This document shows, in pieces, positions 24,276 to 32,002 of a stretch of 64,000 nt of DNA (position 1 is its first letter; each line of letters starts with the position of its first letter). Location of the stretch: the NCBI GenBank assembly GCA_036676195.1, contig JAKFDK010000022.1, positions 62,001 to 126,000 of the forward strand. Direction: 5' to 3'. This DNA comes from JAKFDK01 sp036676195 (GTDB lineage: Bacteria; Bacillota; Sulfobacillia; Symbiobacteriales; ZC4RG38). The notes under the pieces were generated by a model. The model did no database searches. It had not been told where the DNA came from and saw nothing but the letters and a program-made list of their open reading frames with translations. A program made the translations under genes and the position numbers.

Positions 24276-25336
24276 GACGCAGCCGGCTGGCCAATATTCA
24301 GTGGCGGCTTTCCCTGTTCGGTGCAGTCGTAGCCGGACTGATGGCCGTAGTGACGACTGTCGTCATTCTGGGAGCGCTGCGCCTGGACTTTCTGACGCTG
24401 TTGGACATCCAGTGGCTGCAGATACCCATCCTGGTGCTGATCGCCGCACTCGCCCTTGCACTGGGCCTCTTGGCCGGCTATCGATATGGCAACCGGCTCA
24501 AGCGGCGGTTGGAGTGCCTGTGGGAATCGATTCTGCATTTCGAGCGCGGCGATTTTGGGCATCGGGTGCCCGCTCTCGGTGATGATGAGATTGGTTTGGT
24601 GGCCGACCGCTTGAACGAGATGGCCGAGCGGGTGGAGAGGCATGTGGCCTCTCTGCAACGGCTCTCCACGCTGCAGGCCCAGTGGCGGGAGCAGGTGAAA
24701 AAGGCTGCCATCATCGAGGAGCGGCAACGCCTGGCGCGCGAGTTGCACGACGCAGTCAGCCAGCAGCTCTTTGCGATCTCCATGATGTCATCGGCGGTCC
24801 TTGAGCAGATCCCGGAAGGGGACAATCCCCTCCGACGGCAGATCAGTGCCATCGAGACGATGGCAGGCAAGGGTCAGAACGAGATGCGTGCTCTCCTCCT
24901 TCACTTGCGGCCGACGGTGCTGGAAGGGAAAGGGCTGAAGGAAGGGCTGGGCGAACTGCTGGCGACCTTCCGGGCGCGGCATTCCATCCAGGTCCGGTGG
25001 GAGGTAGGGGAGCTGCCGCCACTGCCCAAAGGGGTCGAGGACCATCTGTTCCGCATTGTCCAGGAGGGACTCGCCAACATTCTTCGCCACTCGCGGGCGA
25101 CCACCGTTACGGTGCGGTTGCAGGTGGCCAACCGTCAGGTCCGCCTGAAGATCCTTGACGACGGGGTGGGGTTCAACACGGGCCAGGCAAAGCCTTCGTC
25201 CTATGGGCTCCAGGTAATCCAGGAACGCGCCAGTGAGATCGGTGGCGTAGCCGAAGTGATCTCCTTTCCTGGCAAAGGTACGCAGGTGGAAGTGAAGGTT
25301 CCCATGGTGGAGGACCTGGGGGAGCGATCAGAATGA
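24272..25336 (+). CDS. liaS: LiaS-like sensor histidine kinase
   Basis: A 354-residue NarL-type kinase. Two membrane segments (about residues 10-35 and 45-70) with a very short outside loop suggest intramembrane sensing. A HAMP domain follows (ILHFERGDFGHRVPALGDDE), then the HisKA_3 box RQRLARELHDAVSQQLFAI with the phospho-acceptor His, and the HATPase region (FRIVQEGLANILRHSRAT, LDDGVGF, SYGLQVIQERA). It should respond to envelope damage signalled through LiaF and phosphorylate LiaR, whose gene overlaps its stop by four bases. Confidence 0.9.
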   Translation: MRRSRLANIQWRLSLFGAVVAGLMAVVTTVVILGALRLDFLTLLDIQWLQIPILVLIAALALALGLLAGYRYGNRLKRRLECLWESILHFERGDFGHRVPALGDDEIGLVADRLNEMAERVERHVASLQRLSTLQAQWREQVKKAAIIEERQRLARELHDAVSQQLFAISMMSSAVLEQIPEGDNPLRRQISAIETMAGKGQNEMRALLLHLRPTVLEGKGLKEGLGELLATFRARHSIQVRWEVGELPPLPKGVEDHLFRIVQEGLANILRHSRATTVTVRLQVANRQVRLKILDDGVGFNTGQAKPSSYGLQVIQERASEIGGVAEVISFPGKGTQVEVKVPMVEDLGERSE

Positions 25337-25965
25337 TTCGGGTCTTGCTGGTGGATGATCACGAGATGGTACGTATGGGGTTGTCTGCCTACCTGCAGAC
25401 GCAGCCGGACATCACCGTGGTGGGGGAGGCGGCAGAAGGCGCCGAAGGGATTCGCCTGGCGCTGGCCGAGCGGCCAGATGTGATCCTGATGGATCTGGTG
25501 ATGGAGGGTGTGGACGGGGTAACGGCGACGCGGGAAATTTATCGCGCCCTTCCGGAGGTGCGGATCATCGCCCTGACCAGCTTTCTGGACGACGACAAGG
25601 TTTATCCGATTCTGGAGGCAGGGGCGCTTAGCTATCTGCTCAAGACCTCCCGGGCCCCCGAGATCGCGGCGGCCATCCGGGCTGCCATGCGGGGCGAGCC
25701 TGTGCTGGAGGCTCGGGTGACAGGAAAGGTGCTCTCCCGGATTCGCCGTACCGACGAGATCAAGCCCCACGAGGAGCTAACGCCGCGCGAGATGGAAATC
25801 CTGCGGCTGATCGCTGAGGGAAAGGCCAACCAGGAGATCGCTGACCTGCTGTTCATTACGATCAAGACGGTGAAAACGCACATCACGCAGATTCTGTCCA
25901 AGCTCGGAGTGGAGGACCGCACCCAGGCCGCCGTCTATGCGCATCGGAACAAGCTGGTCGAGTAG
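25333..25965 (+). CDS. liaR: LiaR-like response regulator (NarL/FixJ)
   Basis: A 210-residue response regulator. The receiver domain shows LLVDDHEMVRMGLSAYLQ and the phospho-Asp in DVILMDLVMEG (about residue 53), with the switch Thr/Ser and Lys following (IALTSF, YLLKTS). The LuxR-type DNA-binding domain covers about residues 145-205 (LTPREMEILRLIAEGKANQE, TVKTHITQILSKLGVEDR). It is translationally coupled to liaS. A terminator follows directly, and the related palindromes at 22734 and 26042 are plausible targets. Confidence 0.92.
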   Translation: MIRVLLVDDHEMVRMGLSAYLQTQPDITVVGEAAEGAEGIRLALAERPDVILMDLVMEGVDGVTATREIYRALPEVRIIALTSFLDDDKVYPILEAGALSYLLKTSRAPEIAAAIRAAMRGEPVLEARVTGKVLSRIRRTDEIKPHEELTPREMEILRLIAEGKANQEIADLLFITIKTVKTHITQILSKLGVEDRTQAAVYAHRNKLVE

Positions 25966-25984
25966 CCCCAGGCGCGATATAAAT

Positions 25985-26020
25985 CCCGGGAGTCGGTGAC
26001 TCCCGGGTTTTTGTTTTTTT
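25985..26020 (+). terminator. Intrinsic terminator after liaR
   Basis: The stem CCCGGGAGTC/GACTCCCGGG with loop GGT is followed by TTTTTGTTTTTTT. Confidence 0.95.
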
Positions 26021-26041
26021 CGCCCGGTCTGAGAGCAGATC

Positions 26042-26067
26042 CGACCGCGGTCGTAGTCCGGAATCGG
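26042..26067 (+). promoter_or_regulatory. Candidate LiaR operator upstream of the DUF6220-like gene
   Basis: CGAC-CGCG-GTCG followed by TAGTCCGGAATCGG resembles the site at 22734-22760 (GCGGTCGTA is identical). It lies about 95 bases before the small membrane-protein gene, which would then belong to the same envelope-stress regulon. Confidence 0.45.
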
Positions 26068-26160
26068 GCTGCGGTTCGTTTGGCGCGGCGGCGCCTTCCG
26101 TTATTGTGGAGACAGCAGGTTGTCATTTCCTGACTGACCAGCGACCGAGAGGGGATTTCC

Positions 26161-26343
26161 ATGCAAGCACTGTTCCACCCCATCAAGACCGCCGCCCGTG
26201 TTGGTTATGTCATCGTGGCGTGGTCGCTCATCGCGCAGGTCGTTCTCCAGTTCTTCCACGCCGGCGTGGCGGTCCTTGTCCACCCGGGAGACTGGAGCTC
26301 GCACGTCGCCTCCGGGCACGTGATCTCGCTGCCCGTCATGTAG
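26161..26343 (+). CDS. Truncated DUF6220-like small membrane protein
   Basis: A 60-residue protein with GAGAGGGG before the ATG. It has one to two hydrophobic segments (VGYVIVAWSLIAQVVLQFF) and a GDWSSHVASGHVISLPVM end, resembling the first half of DUF6220-type membrane proteins of about 120 residues. It stops abruptly at TAG, and the next bases encode the tail of a cytochrome c in another frame, so the 3' half seems to have been deleted. It may still be expressed as a single-span peptide, possibly under LiaR control. Confidence 0.6.
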   Translation: MQALFHPIKTAARVGYVIVAWSLIAQVVLQFFHAGVAVLVHPGDWSSHVASGHVISLPVM

Positions 26344-26344
26344 C

Positions 26345-26611
26345 CCCGTCGTTCCCGGCGATGCCGGGGCCGTTACCGCCGGGCGTCAACTTGCGGAGCA
26401 GCGGTGCATCGCCTGCCACGCGGCGGACTTCAAGGGCAGGCAGATGGGCAGCGTTCGCTCGGCAGACCTGACCCAGGCTGCAACCACACGCAGCGAGCAG
26501 TTCCTCATGTGGGCGATCAGCGAAGGGTCCCAGCGCGGCATGCCCCCCTGGCAGGCCGGACTTTCCGAGGAAGAGCGGTGGCACCTGGTCACCTTCATCA
26601 AGAGCCTGTAG
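26345..26611 (+). pseudogene. 5'-truncated c-type cytochrome
   Basis: The frame ending at TAG 26609-26611 contains AEQRCIACHAADFKG, a CxxCH heme motif, then MGSVRSADLTQ, RGMPPWQAGLSEEERW and HLVTFIKSL, the standard end of a class I cytochrome c with an axial Met in the RGMPPW motif. There is no start codon, signal peptide or ribosome site; the frame is blocked upstream at about 26320 inside the DUF6220-like gene. It is a remnant fused out of frame to that gene, most simply by deletion. Confidence 0.75.
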
Positions 26612-26641
26612 CAGTGATACTCCAACAAGGGGACGGTTGGC

Positions 26642-27157
26642 ATGAGAAAGTTGAGTGCCAAGGGTGTGAAATGGCTTAAAATCAGTCATCTTGTTCTGAT
26701 GGTGTTGATGTTAGGTGGAATCATCAGTTCGGTCGTTCTGAGAATCCGGCTGACATTGGACACCTTTGATGAAGTTTATGTAACGTACAAGATGTTGCAG
26801 GACATTAGCGATCACGTCGTCAGATACGGAGCCCAGGGACTTCTCATCACCGGTATCCTGTACAGTGTCTGGACAAGCTGGGGGTTCTTCCGGTACCGGT
26901 GGGTCATGGTGAAATGGGTCCTCTTTGTCCTGCAAACGGTTTTTGGGATCTTCGGCATCGACCGCTGGATGGTGGAGAACCTGGCCATGTTGGAAACCCA
27001 AAACAGCCTGGCGCTCAGCAACCCCGACTTCGTGCACAACCACCTGCTCATGCAATACGGCGCCATTGCGCAAGGTGTTGTGACCGTGTTTCTGATTTGC
27101 GTATCGGTGTTCAAGCCCTGGAACAGGAAAGCGCGGTCCACCCCAGCAGCGGTGTGA
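26642..27157 (+). CDS. Four-helix membrane protein (DUF2269-like)
   Basis: A 171-residue membrane protein with four hydrophobic segments (about residues 15-35, 65-85, 90-105 and 135-160). His residues at SHLVL, SDHVV and VHNHLL could ligate heme, but this is not proven. Its codon use is visibly richer in A and T than its neighbours, for example over the first 100 bases, suggesting separate origin. It follows a cytochrome c remnant, so a lost electron-transfer operon is possible. The start at ATG 26642 is preceded by a modest GGGGACGG site. Confidence 0.7.
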   Translation: MRKLSAKGVKWLKISHLVLMVLMLGGIISSVVLRIRLTLDTFDEVYVTYKMLQDISDHVVRYGAQGLLITGILYSVWTSWGFFRYRWVMVKWVLFVLQTVFGIFGIDRWMVENLAMLETQNSLALSNPDFVHNHLLMQYGAIAQGVVTVFLICVSVFKPWNRKARSTPAAV

Positions 27158-27482
27158 TGCGGAAACCAACTCTAAATGTTCCACCAAGGCTGATGGAAGT
27201 AAGCTTGGTGTTCGCTCTCCTGTATGGCTCCGGTCCGGAGCCGCTTCTGCCCCCAGGGTAGCGCCGGAAGTCCGCCACGTCAACGTGGGCGGCCAACTGC
27301 CGCCGACCCGGAGCGTGGTTTGCATTGCCTGCCACAGGGAGGGATACGCCTGTTGCCAGAAGCGCACAAAACTTTACTATAGGCAGACAAATCCATCCAA
27401 AGGAAAGGAAATGCCGGCCAATAACCCTTTACAAGGCGGTACAACCGGGAGGGCTGTACCCAGCCGGTCAGGAGGGTGTTGC
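27158..27482. other. Intergenic stretch before the TPP-enzyme gene
   Basis: No gene is supported. GGCTCCG-GTC-CGGAGCC near 27224-27240 is a hairpin without a good T-run. An in-frame upstream extension of the TPP gene carries a chance-looking CIACH sequence near 27321 but lacks a ribosome site. GGAGGG at 27471 belongs to the GTG start at 27483. Confidence 0.4.
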
Positions 27483-29258
27483 GTGCAACGGCCGATCTAT
27501 GGCTCTGATCTGATGGTAGACCTGTTACGCAAGCTGAACATCGAATACGCCGCCTTCAACCCGGGCGCCAGCTTCCGGGGGATCCACGACTCGCTCGTCA
27601 ACCAGGGGCATCCGCAGCGGCCTGAAGTGATCACGTGCTGTCACGAGGAAATCTCGGTGGCCATCGCCCACGGCTATGGCCGGGCGGCCGGGCGCCCAAT
27701 GGCGGCCCTGCTGCACAACGTGGTTGGCCTCCAGCACGCCACCATGGCCATCTTCAACGCCTGGTGCGACCGGGTGCCGATGCTGCTTCTGGGCGGCACC
27801 GGGCCCATGGATTCCACCCGGCGCCGTCCCTGGACCGACTGGGTACACACCGCCCTGGTACAGGGCAACCTCATCCGGGATTACGTGAAGTGGGACGACC
27901 AGCCGGCGTCCCTGGCCGCCGTGCCCGAATCCTTCTACCGGGCTTACCGGCTGGCCGTGACCGAGCCGACGGCGCCCGTGTACGTATGCCTGGATGCCGA
28001 CCTGCAGGAGACGCGTCTCGACGAAGCCGCCGGGGAGGTGGCGGTCCCGCCAGTGCAGCGCTACGGTCCGCCGGCGCCGCCCCAGGCTGACCCCGCTGCC
28101 CTGCAGGAGTTGGCCCGGTGGCTCCTGGCGGCCGAACTGCCAGTGATCGTGGCCGACCATGCCGGGCGGCGCCCGGAAACGGTGGCGGTGCTGGTGGAAC
28201 TGGCGGAGTTCCTGGGCGCTTCTGTAATCGACCTGTGGAACCGCTTTAACTTCCCCAACACCCACCCGCTGGACCTGACGGGGGCCCAGACCCAACTGTA
28301 CCCGCAGGCCGACGTGGTGCTCGCCCTCGATGTGACCGACCTGTACGGCGCCCTGGCCGAGAGTGACCGCACCACCCGCAGTATCAGCCCCTCGCTGCGG
28401 GACGGGACCCGGGTCGCCCACATTACCCTGGCCGACTACCTGGTCCGGGCCTGGTCATGCGATTACCAGCGCCTGCCGGAGGTTGACCTCCCCATTGCCG
28501 CCGACACCGCCCTGGCCCTGCCGGCCCTGCTACAGGTCTGCCGGGAGCAGTTGGCGGCCGATGCCGAACTGGCGGCAGCCTTTGCCGCCCGCAAAGAGGG
28601 CCGCCGGCCCCGGCTGGCCGACTTGCGGGCGGCCACGCGCGCCCAGTGGGAGGCGGCTGCCCGCCGGGGTGAGTCAGACTCGCCCGTGGCGGTGGCCACC
28701 CTGGCCAGGGAGGTGTTTGCTGCCGTCAAGGGAGAGGACTGGGTGCTGGCCAACGGCGACCTGCGGGGCTGGACCCGGCGGATTGGGCAGTTTGAACACC
28801 CGTACCAGTGGCAGGGCGGCAACATGGGCGGCGGCATCGGCTTCGGCGCCGGCGTTTCCCTGGGCGTGGCCCTGGCCAACCGCGGCAAGAACCGCCTGAT
28901 CCTGGACTTTCAGCCGGACGGGGACCTGCTCTACACCCCCAGCGCCCTGTGGACGGCGGCCCACCACCGCATTCCGGTACTGTTTGTCATGTTCAACAAC
29001 CGCTCCTACTACAACTCCGAGGACCACGAACTGCGCATGGCGGATGCCCGCCTGCGCCCGCCAGACCGGGCCGGTATCGGGACGCAGATTCACGACCCGG
29101 AAGTGGATTTTGCCGGACTGGCCCGATCTTTTGGCGTGCATGCCGAAGGGCCCATCACCCGCCCGGGCGACATCCGGGGGGCGGTGCAACGGGCGCTCGA
29201 GGTCGTGCGCGGGCAAGGGCGCCCGGCCCTGCTCGACGTTGTCTGCCAGCCGCGCTAG
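27483..29258 (+). CDS. Thiamine-pyrophosphate-dependent enzyme (acetolactate-synthase/decarboxylase superfamily)
   Basis: A 591-residue three-domain TPP enzyme. The N-terminal Pyr domain has the catalytic Glu in CCHEEISVAIAHGYG (about residues 54-68), then a middle domain, and a C-terminal PP domain with GDLLYTPSALWTAAHHRIPV ending in FNNRSYYN, the GDG-x(n)-NN Mg-TPP motif. GTG 27483 is chosen because GGAGGG lies before it and homology starts there. It may cleave or join a 2-keto acid. The next gene is an orphan solute-binding lipoprotein, suggesting that the substrate is imported. The exact reaction is unknown. Confidence 0.88.
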   Translation: MQRPIYGSDLMVDLLRKLNIEYAAFNPGASFRGIHDSLVNQGHPQRPEVITCCHEEISVAIAHGYGRAAGRPMAALLHNVVGLQHATMAIFNAWCDRVPMLLLGGTGPMDSTRRRPWTDWVHTALVQGNLIRDYVKWDDQPASLAAVPESFYRAYRLAVTEPTAPVYVCLDADLQETRLDEAAGEVAVPPVQRYGPPAPPQADPAALQELARWLLAAELPVIVADHAGRRPETVAVLVELAEFLGASVIDLWNRFNFPNTHPLDLTGAQTQLYPQADVVLALDVTDLYGALAESDRTTRSISPSLRDGTRVAHITLADYLVRAWSCDYQRLPEVDLPIAADTALALPALLQVCREQLAADAELAAAFAARKEGRRPRLADLRAATRAQWEAAARRGESDSPVAVATLAREVFAAVKGEDWVLANGDLRGWTRRIGQFEHPYQWQGGNMGGGIGFGAGVSLGVALANRGKNRLILDFQPDGDLLYTPSALWTAAHHRIPVLFVMFNNRSYYNSEDHELRMADARLRPPDRAGIGTQIHDPEVDFAGLARSFGVHAEGPITRPGDIRGAVQRALEVVRGQGRPALLDVVCQPR

Positions 29259-29306
29259 CCAGAAGCCCCTGCTCCGGTGTACCGCAAGACAAGGAGGGAG
29301 TCGCAG

Positions 29307-30359
29307 ATGCGCACACGGAAATTCTGCCGCACCGTATCCCAGTGGTTCATGGTGGTCATTTTGGCGCTCGGACTGGTTGCCTGTAGTACCGGACCCAGCC
29401 CGGCGGCCGAAACGAAGGCCCCACCGCCGGCCCCGCTGAAAAAACTGCGTGTCGCCCACTCCATGATGAACTTCAACCCCTCCGTTGTCTGGGTGGCCCA
29501 GGATCAGGGAATCTTCACCAAGCACGGCCTTGACGTGGAATTTGTCTTTATCGAGAGCGGCACAACCCTGACCCAGGCGCTGGTGGCCGGAGAAGCGCCC
29601 CTGGCCGTGGCGGCCTCCGCCGTGATCCCGGCCATTGCCAAGGGGGCCGACATCAAGATCATCGGCGGTTTCGTCAGCACCTTCCCCTACGATTTCGTGG
29701 TCACACCTGACATCAAGACAGCCGCCGACCTGAAGGGCAAGAAGCTGGGGGTCTCCAAGCTGGGCTCTGCCTCTCACACGGCCCTGCGCAAGGCCCTGAA
29801 GAATGTGGGGGTAGACGAAGAGTCCGTTGTCTTCATGCAAACCGGGTCGGAGACGGCGCGCCTGGCCTCCATGAAGGCCGGGGCCGTCCAGGGCACGGTG
29901 GTAGACCCCACCCTCTCCGCCGAGTTGAAAAAAGCGGGGTTCCGGAGCATGCTGTCACTCTACGAAGCCAATATCCCGTACTTCCACACCGGAATCGTGG
30001 CCAGCGGAGCCTTTCTGAAGAACGAGCGCGCCACGGCGGAAGCGTTCCTGAAGGGCATCGTGGAAGCCACGGCTTTCTATCTGGATCCCAAGAACGAACA
30101 GGCCGTGATCGACAGCATCTCCCGGCATCTGCGGATGGACGAAGCCGGAAACAAGAATGAGATCATCAAAATGGGCTATCAGATGCACCGGGACAAATAC
30201 TACCAGCTTCTGCCGTACCCGTCGGTGCCGGGCGTGGAGGCGGCGGTGGTCGAACTCAAACTGGAGCAGGAGCTGAAGGTCAGTTCGGTCATCGACGATT
30301 CGATCCTGCGCGGCCTGGAACAGCAGGGATTCCACAAGCAGTTCCAGGCGGCACGCTAA
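29307..30359 (+). CDS. ABC substrate-binding lipoprotein without its own permease or ATPase (NMT1/SsuA type)
   Basis: A 350-residue lipoprotein. ATG 29307 follows AAGGAGGG at nine bases; the signal has a basic start, the hydrophobic core FMVVILALGLVA and a lipobox Cys. The body shows family motifs KKLRVAHSMMNFNPSVVWVA, DLKGKKLGVSKLG and KAGAVQGTVVD. No permease or ATPase lies nearby, so it either uses a distant transporter or that of the importer at 263-2950, whose binding protein is a distant relative. It sits between a TPP enzyme and a TatD hydrolase, probably one catabolic set. Confidence 0.88.
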   Translation: MRTRKFCRTVSQWFMVVILALGLVACSTGPSPAAETKAPPPAPLKKLRVAHSMMNFNPSVVWVAQDQGIFTKHGLDVEFVFIESGTTLTQALVAGEAPLAVAASAVIPAIAKGADIKIIGGFVSTFPYDFVVTPDIKTAADLKGKKLGVSKLGSASHTALRKALKNVGVDEESVVFMQTGSETARLASMKAGAVQGTVVDPTLSAELKKAGFRSMLSLYEANIPYFHTGIVASGAFLKNERATAEAFLKGIVEATAFYLDPKNEQAVIDSISRHLRMDEAGNKNEIIKMGYQMHRDKYYQLLPYPSVPGVEAAVVELKLEQELKVSSVIDDSILRGLEQQGFHKQFQAAR

Positions 30360-30363
30360 ACAG

Positions 30364-31131
30364 ATGCTCACAGACATGCATACCCATCTGGACCGCTACC
30401 GGCCGGAGGAGCTGACCGGGGTGGTGCAGCGGGCCAGGGAGGCCGGAGTCAGTTGGATCGTCACCGTGGGGATGAACATCGCCGCCTGTGAACGGGCTGT
30501 ACAGATCGCCAGGGAATTCGACATCGTGCGCGCCGCAGTGGGCCTGCATCCCTGGGCCGCGCACGAAGTCCGGGAAGCTGACTTCGTCCGGCTGCGGGAC
30601 TTGCTGGCTGATCCCCGGGTGGTGTTTATCGGCGAGGCCGGCCTGGACACGGCCAAGACGCCGGCGATCAACTGGGAAAAGCAGTCCGACACCTTCCGGC
30701 GCCAGGTGCGGCTGGCCCGGGAGGCAGGTCTGCCGCTGAACCTGCACGTGAAAGGGGCGGCGGCGGAGGAGGCCCTGATCCAGATCCTCCGGGAGGAAAA
30801 AGCCGGCGCGGTCGGGGGACTGCTGCACGGGTTTGTGGGCAGCCTGAAGACGGCTCAGGCTGCCCTGGAACTGGGATTCTTTATTTCCGTACCCCGGCTG
30901 ATCACCTTTGCGGACCAGGATGCCGTGCGCGCGCTGTTTGCCCAAATCCCCCTGGCAGGGCTGGTGCTGGACACCGATTCCACCGGTGGCCAACTGCCCG
31001 ACGGGCGGCGCGTGGAGCCAGCCATCATCCGGGAGATGGCGGCGGCGGTGGCGAAGCTGCACGGCACTACGCTGGCGGCGGTGGCCGAGCAGACGGAGCA
31101 GAATCGGCAGCAACTGTTCCGGGGCCGGTAG
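30364..31131 (+). CDS. TatD-family metal-dependent hydrolase
   Basis: A 255-residue TIM-barrel hydrolase. Metal ligands visible are H6 and H8 (TDMHTHLD), Glu in FIGEAGLD, His in LNLHVKGAA and LLHGFVG, and Asp in LVLDTDSTGG. The order matches TatD/YcfH-type nucleases and related amidohydrolases. It lacks some sequence of canonical TatD (for example the GLDYY form is GLDTAK), so a role on a small molecule of the neighbouring pathway is as likely as DNase activity. The gene starts four bases after the binding-protein stop, indicating an operon. Confidence 0.85.
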   Translation: MLTDMHTHLDRYRPEELTGVVQRAREAGVSWIVTVGMNIAACERAVQIAREFDIVRAAVGLHPWAAHEVREADFVRLRDLLADPRVVFIGEAGLDTAKTPAINWEKQSDTFRRQVRLAREAGLPLNLHVKGAAAEEALIQILREEKAGAVGGLLHGFVGSLKTAQAALELGFFISVPRLITFADQDAVRALFAQIPLAGLVLDTDSTGGQLPDGRRVEPAIIREMAAAVAKLHGTTLAAVAEQTEQNRQQLFRGR

Positions 31132-31316
31132 GTCGTCGCCGGAGCGGGCCAGCCACCCCGGTTCCGTACCGCAGATGAGTTTTGAAATACAGATCTGGAA
31201 ATACAAGTCAGGAAACACAGAGCGCACCTACGGCCTTCGACACGCCGCCGGTGCGTTCTGTGTTATCCTGATTCTGGGAGCCGCAGCAGGCCAGGTCCAT
31301 GAAAGGGGTGAGCGCC

Positions 31317-31412
31317 GTGGTGAAATTCACCATCGAGATGGACGCGACAACGTTCATCTCGCTTGTGCTGATGATCATTCCGGCAATCATCACCGCTATC
31401 AAACAGCGGTAG
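31317..31412 (+). CDS. Small hydrophobic peptide, element copy C
   Basis: A 31-residue peptide starting at GTG 31317 (ATG in copies A and B) with MVKFTIEMDATTFISLVL and ending AIITAIKQR before TAG. It has one hydrophobic segment containing a central proline and a more basic C-terminus than the other copies. GAAAGGGGTGAG lies in the same place as in copy B. The change of start codon with the start position kept, and the conservative residue changes, favour translation. Confidence 0.75.
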   Translation: MVKFTIEMDATTFISLVLMIIPAIITAIKQR

Positions 31413-31473
31413 GCGACGGTCCCATCGTCGATTGCCGCCGTCTTGAACTTGGGACGGCACTGACTGGCGGACT

Positions 31474-31504
31474 CCAGGGCACCCCCATTCGGGTGTCCTT
31501 TCTT
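31474..31504 (+). terminator. Intrinsic terminator of element copy C
   Basis: AGGGCACCC, loop CCATTC, GGGTGTCCT, then TTCTT. It is in the same place as the terminators of copies A and B. Confidence 0.78.
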
Positions 31505-31904
31505 CATGATATCCACTGACCGGCCGCTTTATCCAGGCAAGAAAACCTAAGCTTCGACCTCCCAGGCCAGCAGGGCGGCCCCAAAGCGCTGGCCCTGCAC
31601 GAACACCGGCACGGCCGGCCAAATCCCGTTCCGGGTTCCCGGTCCAGTCCTGGCAGTACCGGCGGTTGTGGGCCGGCGGAGCCCCGCCGTGCCCGGCGGT
31701 AACGGTAGCAGGTTGACGGCGAAACAAACTGACCAACAGTTCTCCCCCCGCTGGCTATGAATAAAGTTCGGTCCTCCGCCCTGGCCATCGTCAGGCCGGA
31801 TAGTGCGGTGCAATCAAAATTCAGCCCTCCCATCAACGTTTCCTTTATTTTCTGCGTTGGCACACAGGTAAATAACTGCGGCACCCAAACCCATTGTATG
31901 AATA
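31505..31904. other. Gap with a possible decayed minus-strand gene
   Basis: No intact gene. On the minus strand one frame ends at 31547 with a protein-like tail (IWPAVPVFVQGQRFGAALLA) and a neighbouring frame has RTLFIASGGRTVGQFV, which may be pieces of one frameshifted gene. No family is recognised and no ribosome site was found. Confidence 0.3.
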
Positions 31905-31933
31905 TTGACAGTTAAACGAAATGAGGGTTATAT
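31905..31933 (+). promoter_or_regulatory. Sigma-A-type promoter of the patatin gene
   Basis: TTGACA (31905-31910) and TTATAT (31928-31933) with 17 bases between, about 70 bases before the patatin start. Confidence 0.75.
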
Positions 31934-32002
31934 TGGTCACGTGCGTTGACTTTCGGGTTCAGGGTGGCCCGCTGACATCGTCGAAATGAGGGGGCGGTTG
32001 GG

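Larger units (their letters stand above)
31215..31504 (+). repeat. Dispersed ~290-bp small-peptide element, copy C
   Basis: The third copy. Its 5' arms pair ACACAGAGCGCACC with GGTGCGTTCTGTGT around a TTCGACAC loop. It continues TGTGTTATCCTGATT, GCAGGCCAGGTCC, GAAAGGGGTGAGCGCC, the small ORF (31317-31412), a GCCGCCGTC/GGGACGGC stem and a terminator AGGGCACCC/GGGTGTCCT with loop CCATTC. It follows the TatD gene in the same direction. Confidence 0.87.

Noticed and set aside
27321..27335. CIACH heme-like motif upstream of the TPP gene
   Set aside because: It lies in an extension of the TPP frame before the GTG with the good ribosome site, and has no surrounding cytochrome features. A nearby real cytochrome remnant makes it tempting, but the support is one five-residue match.
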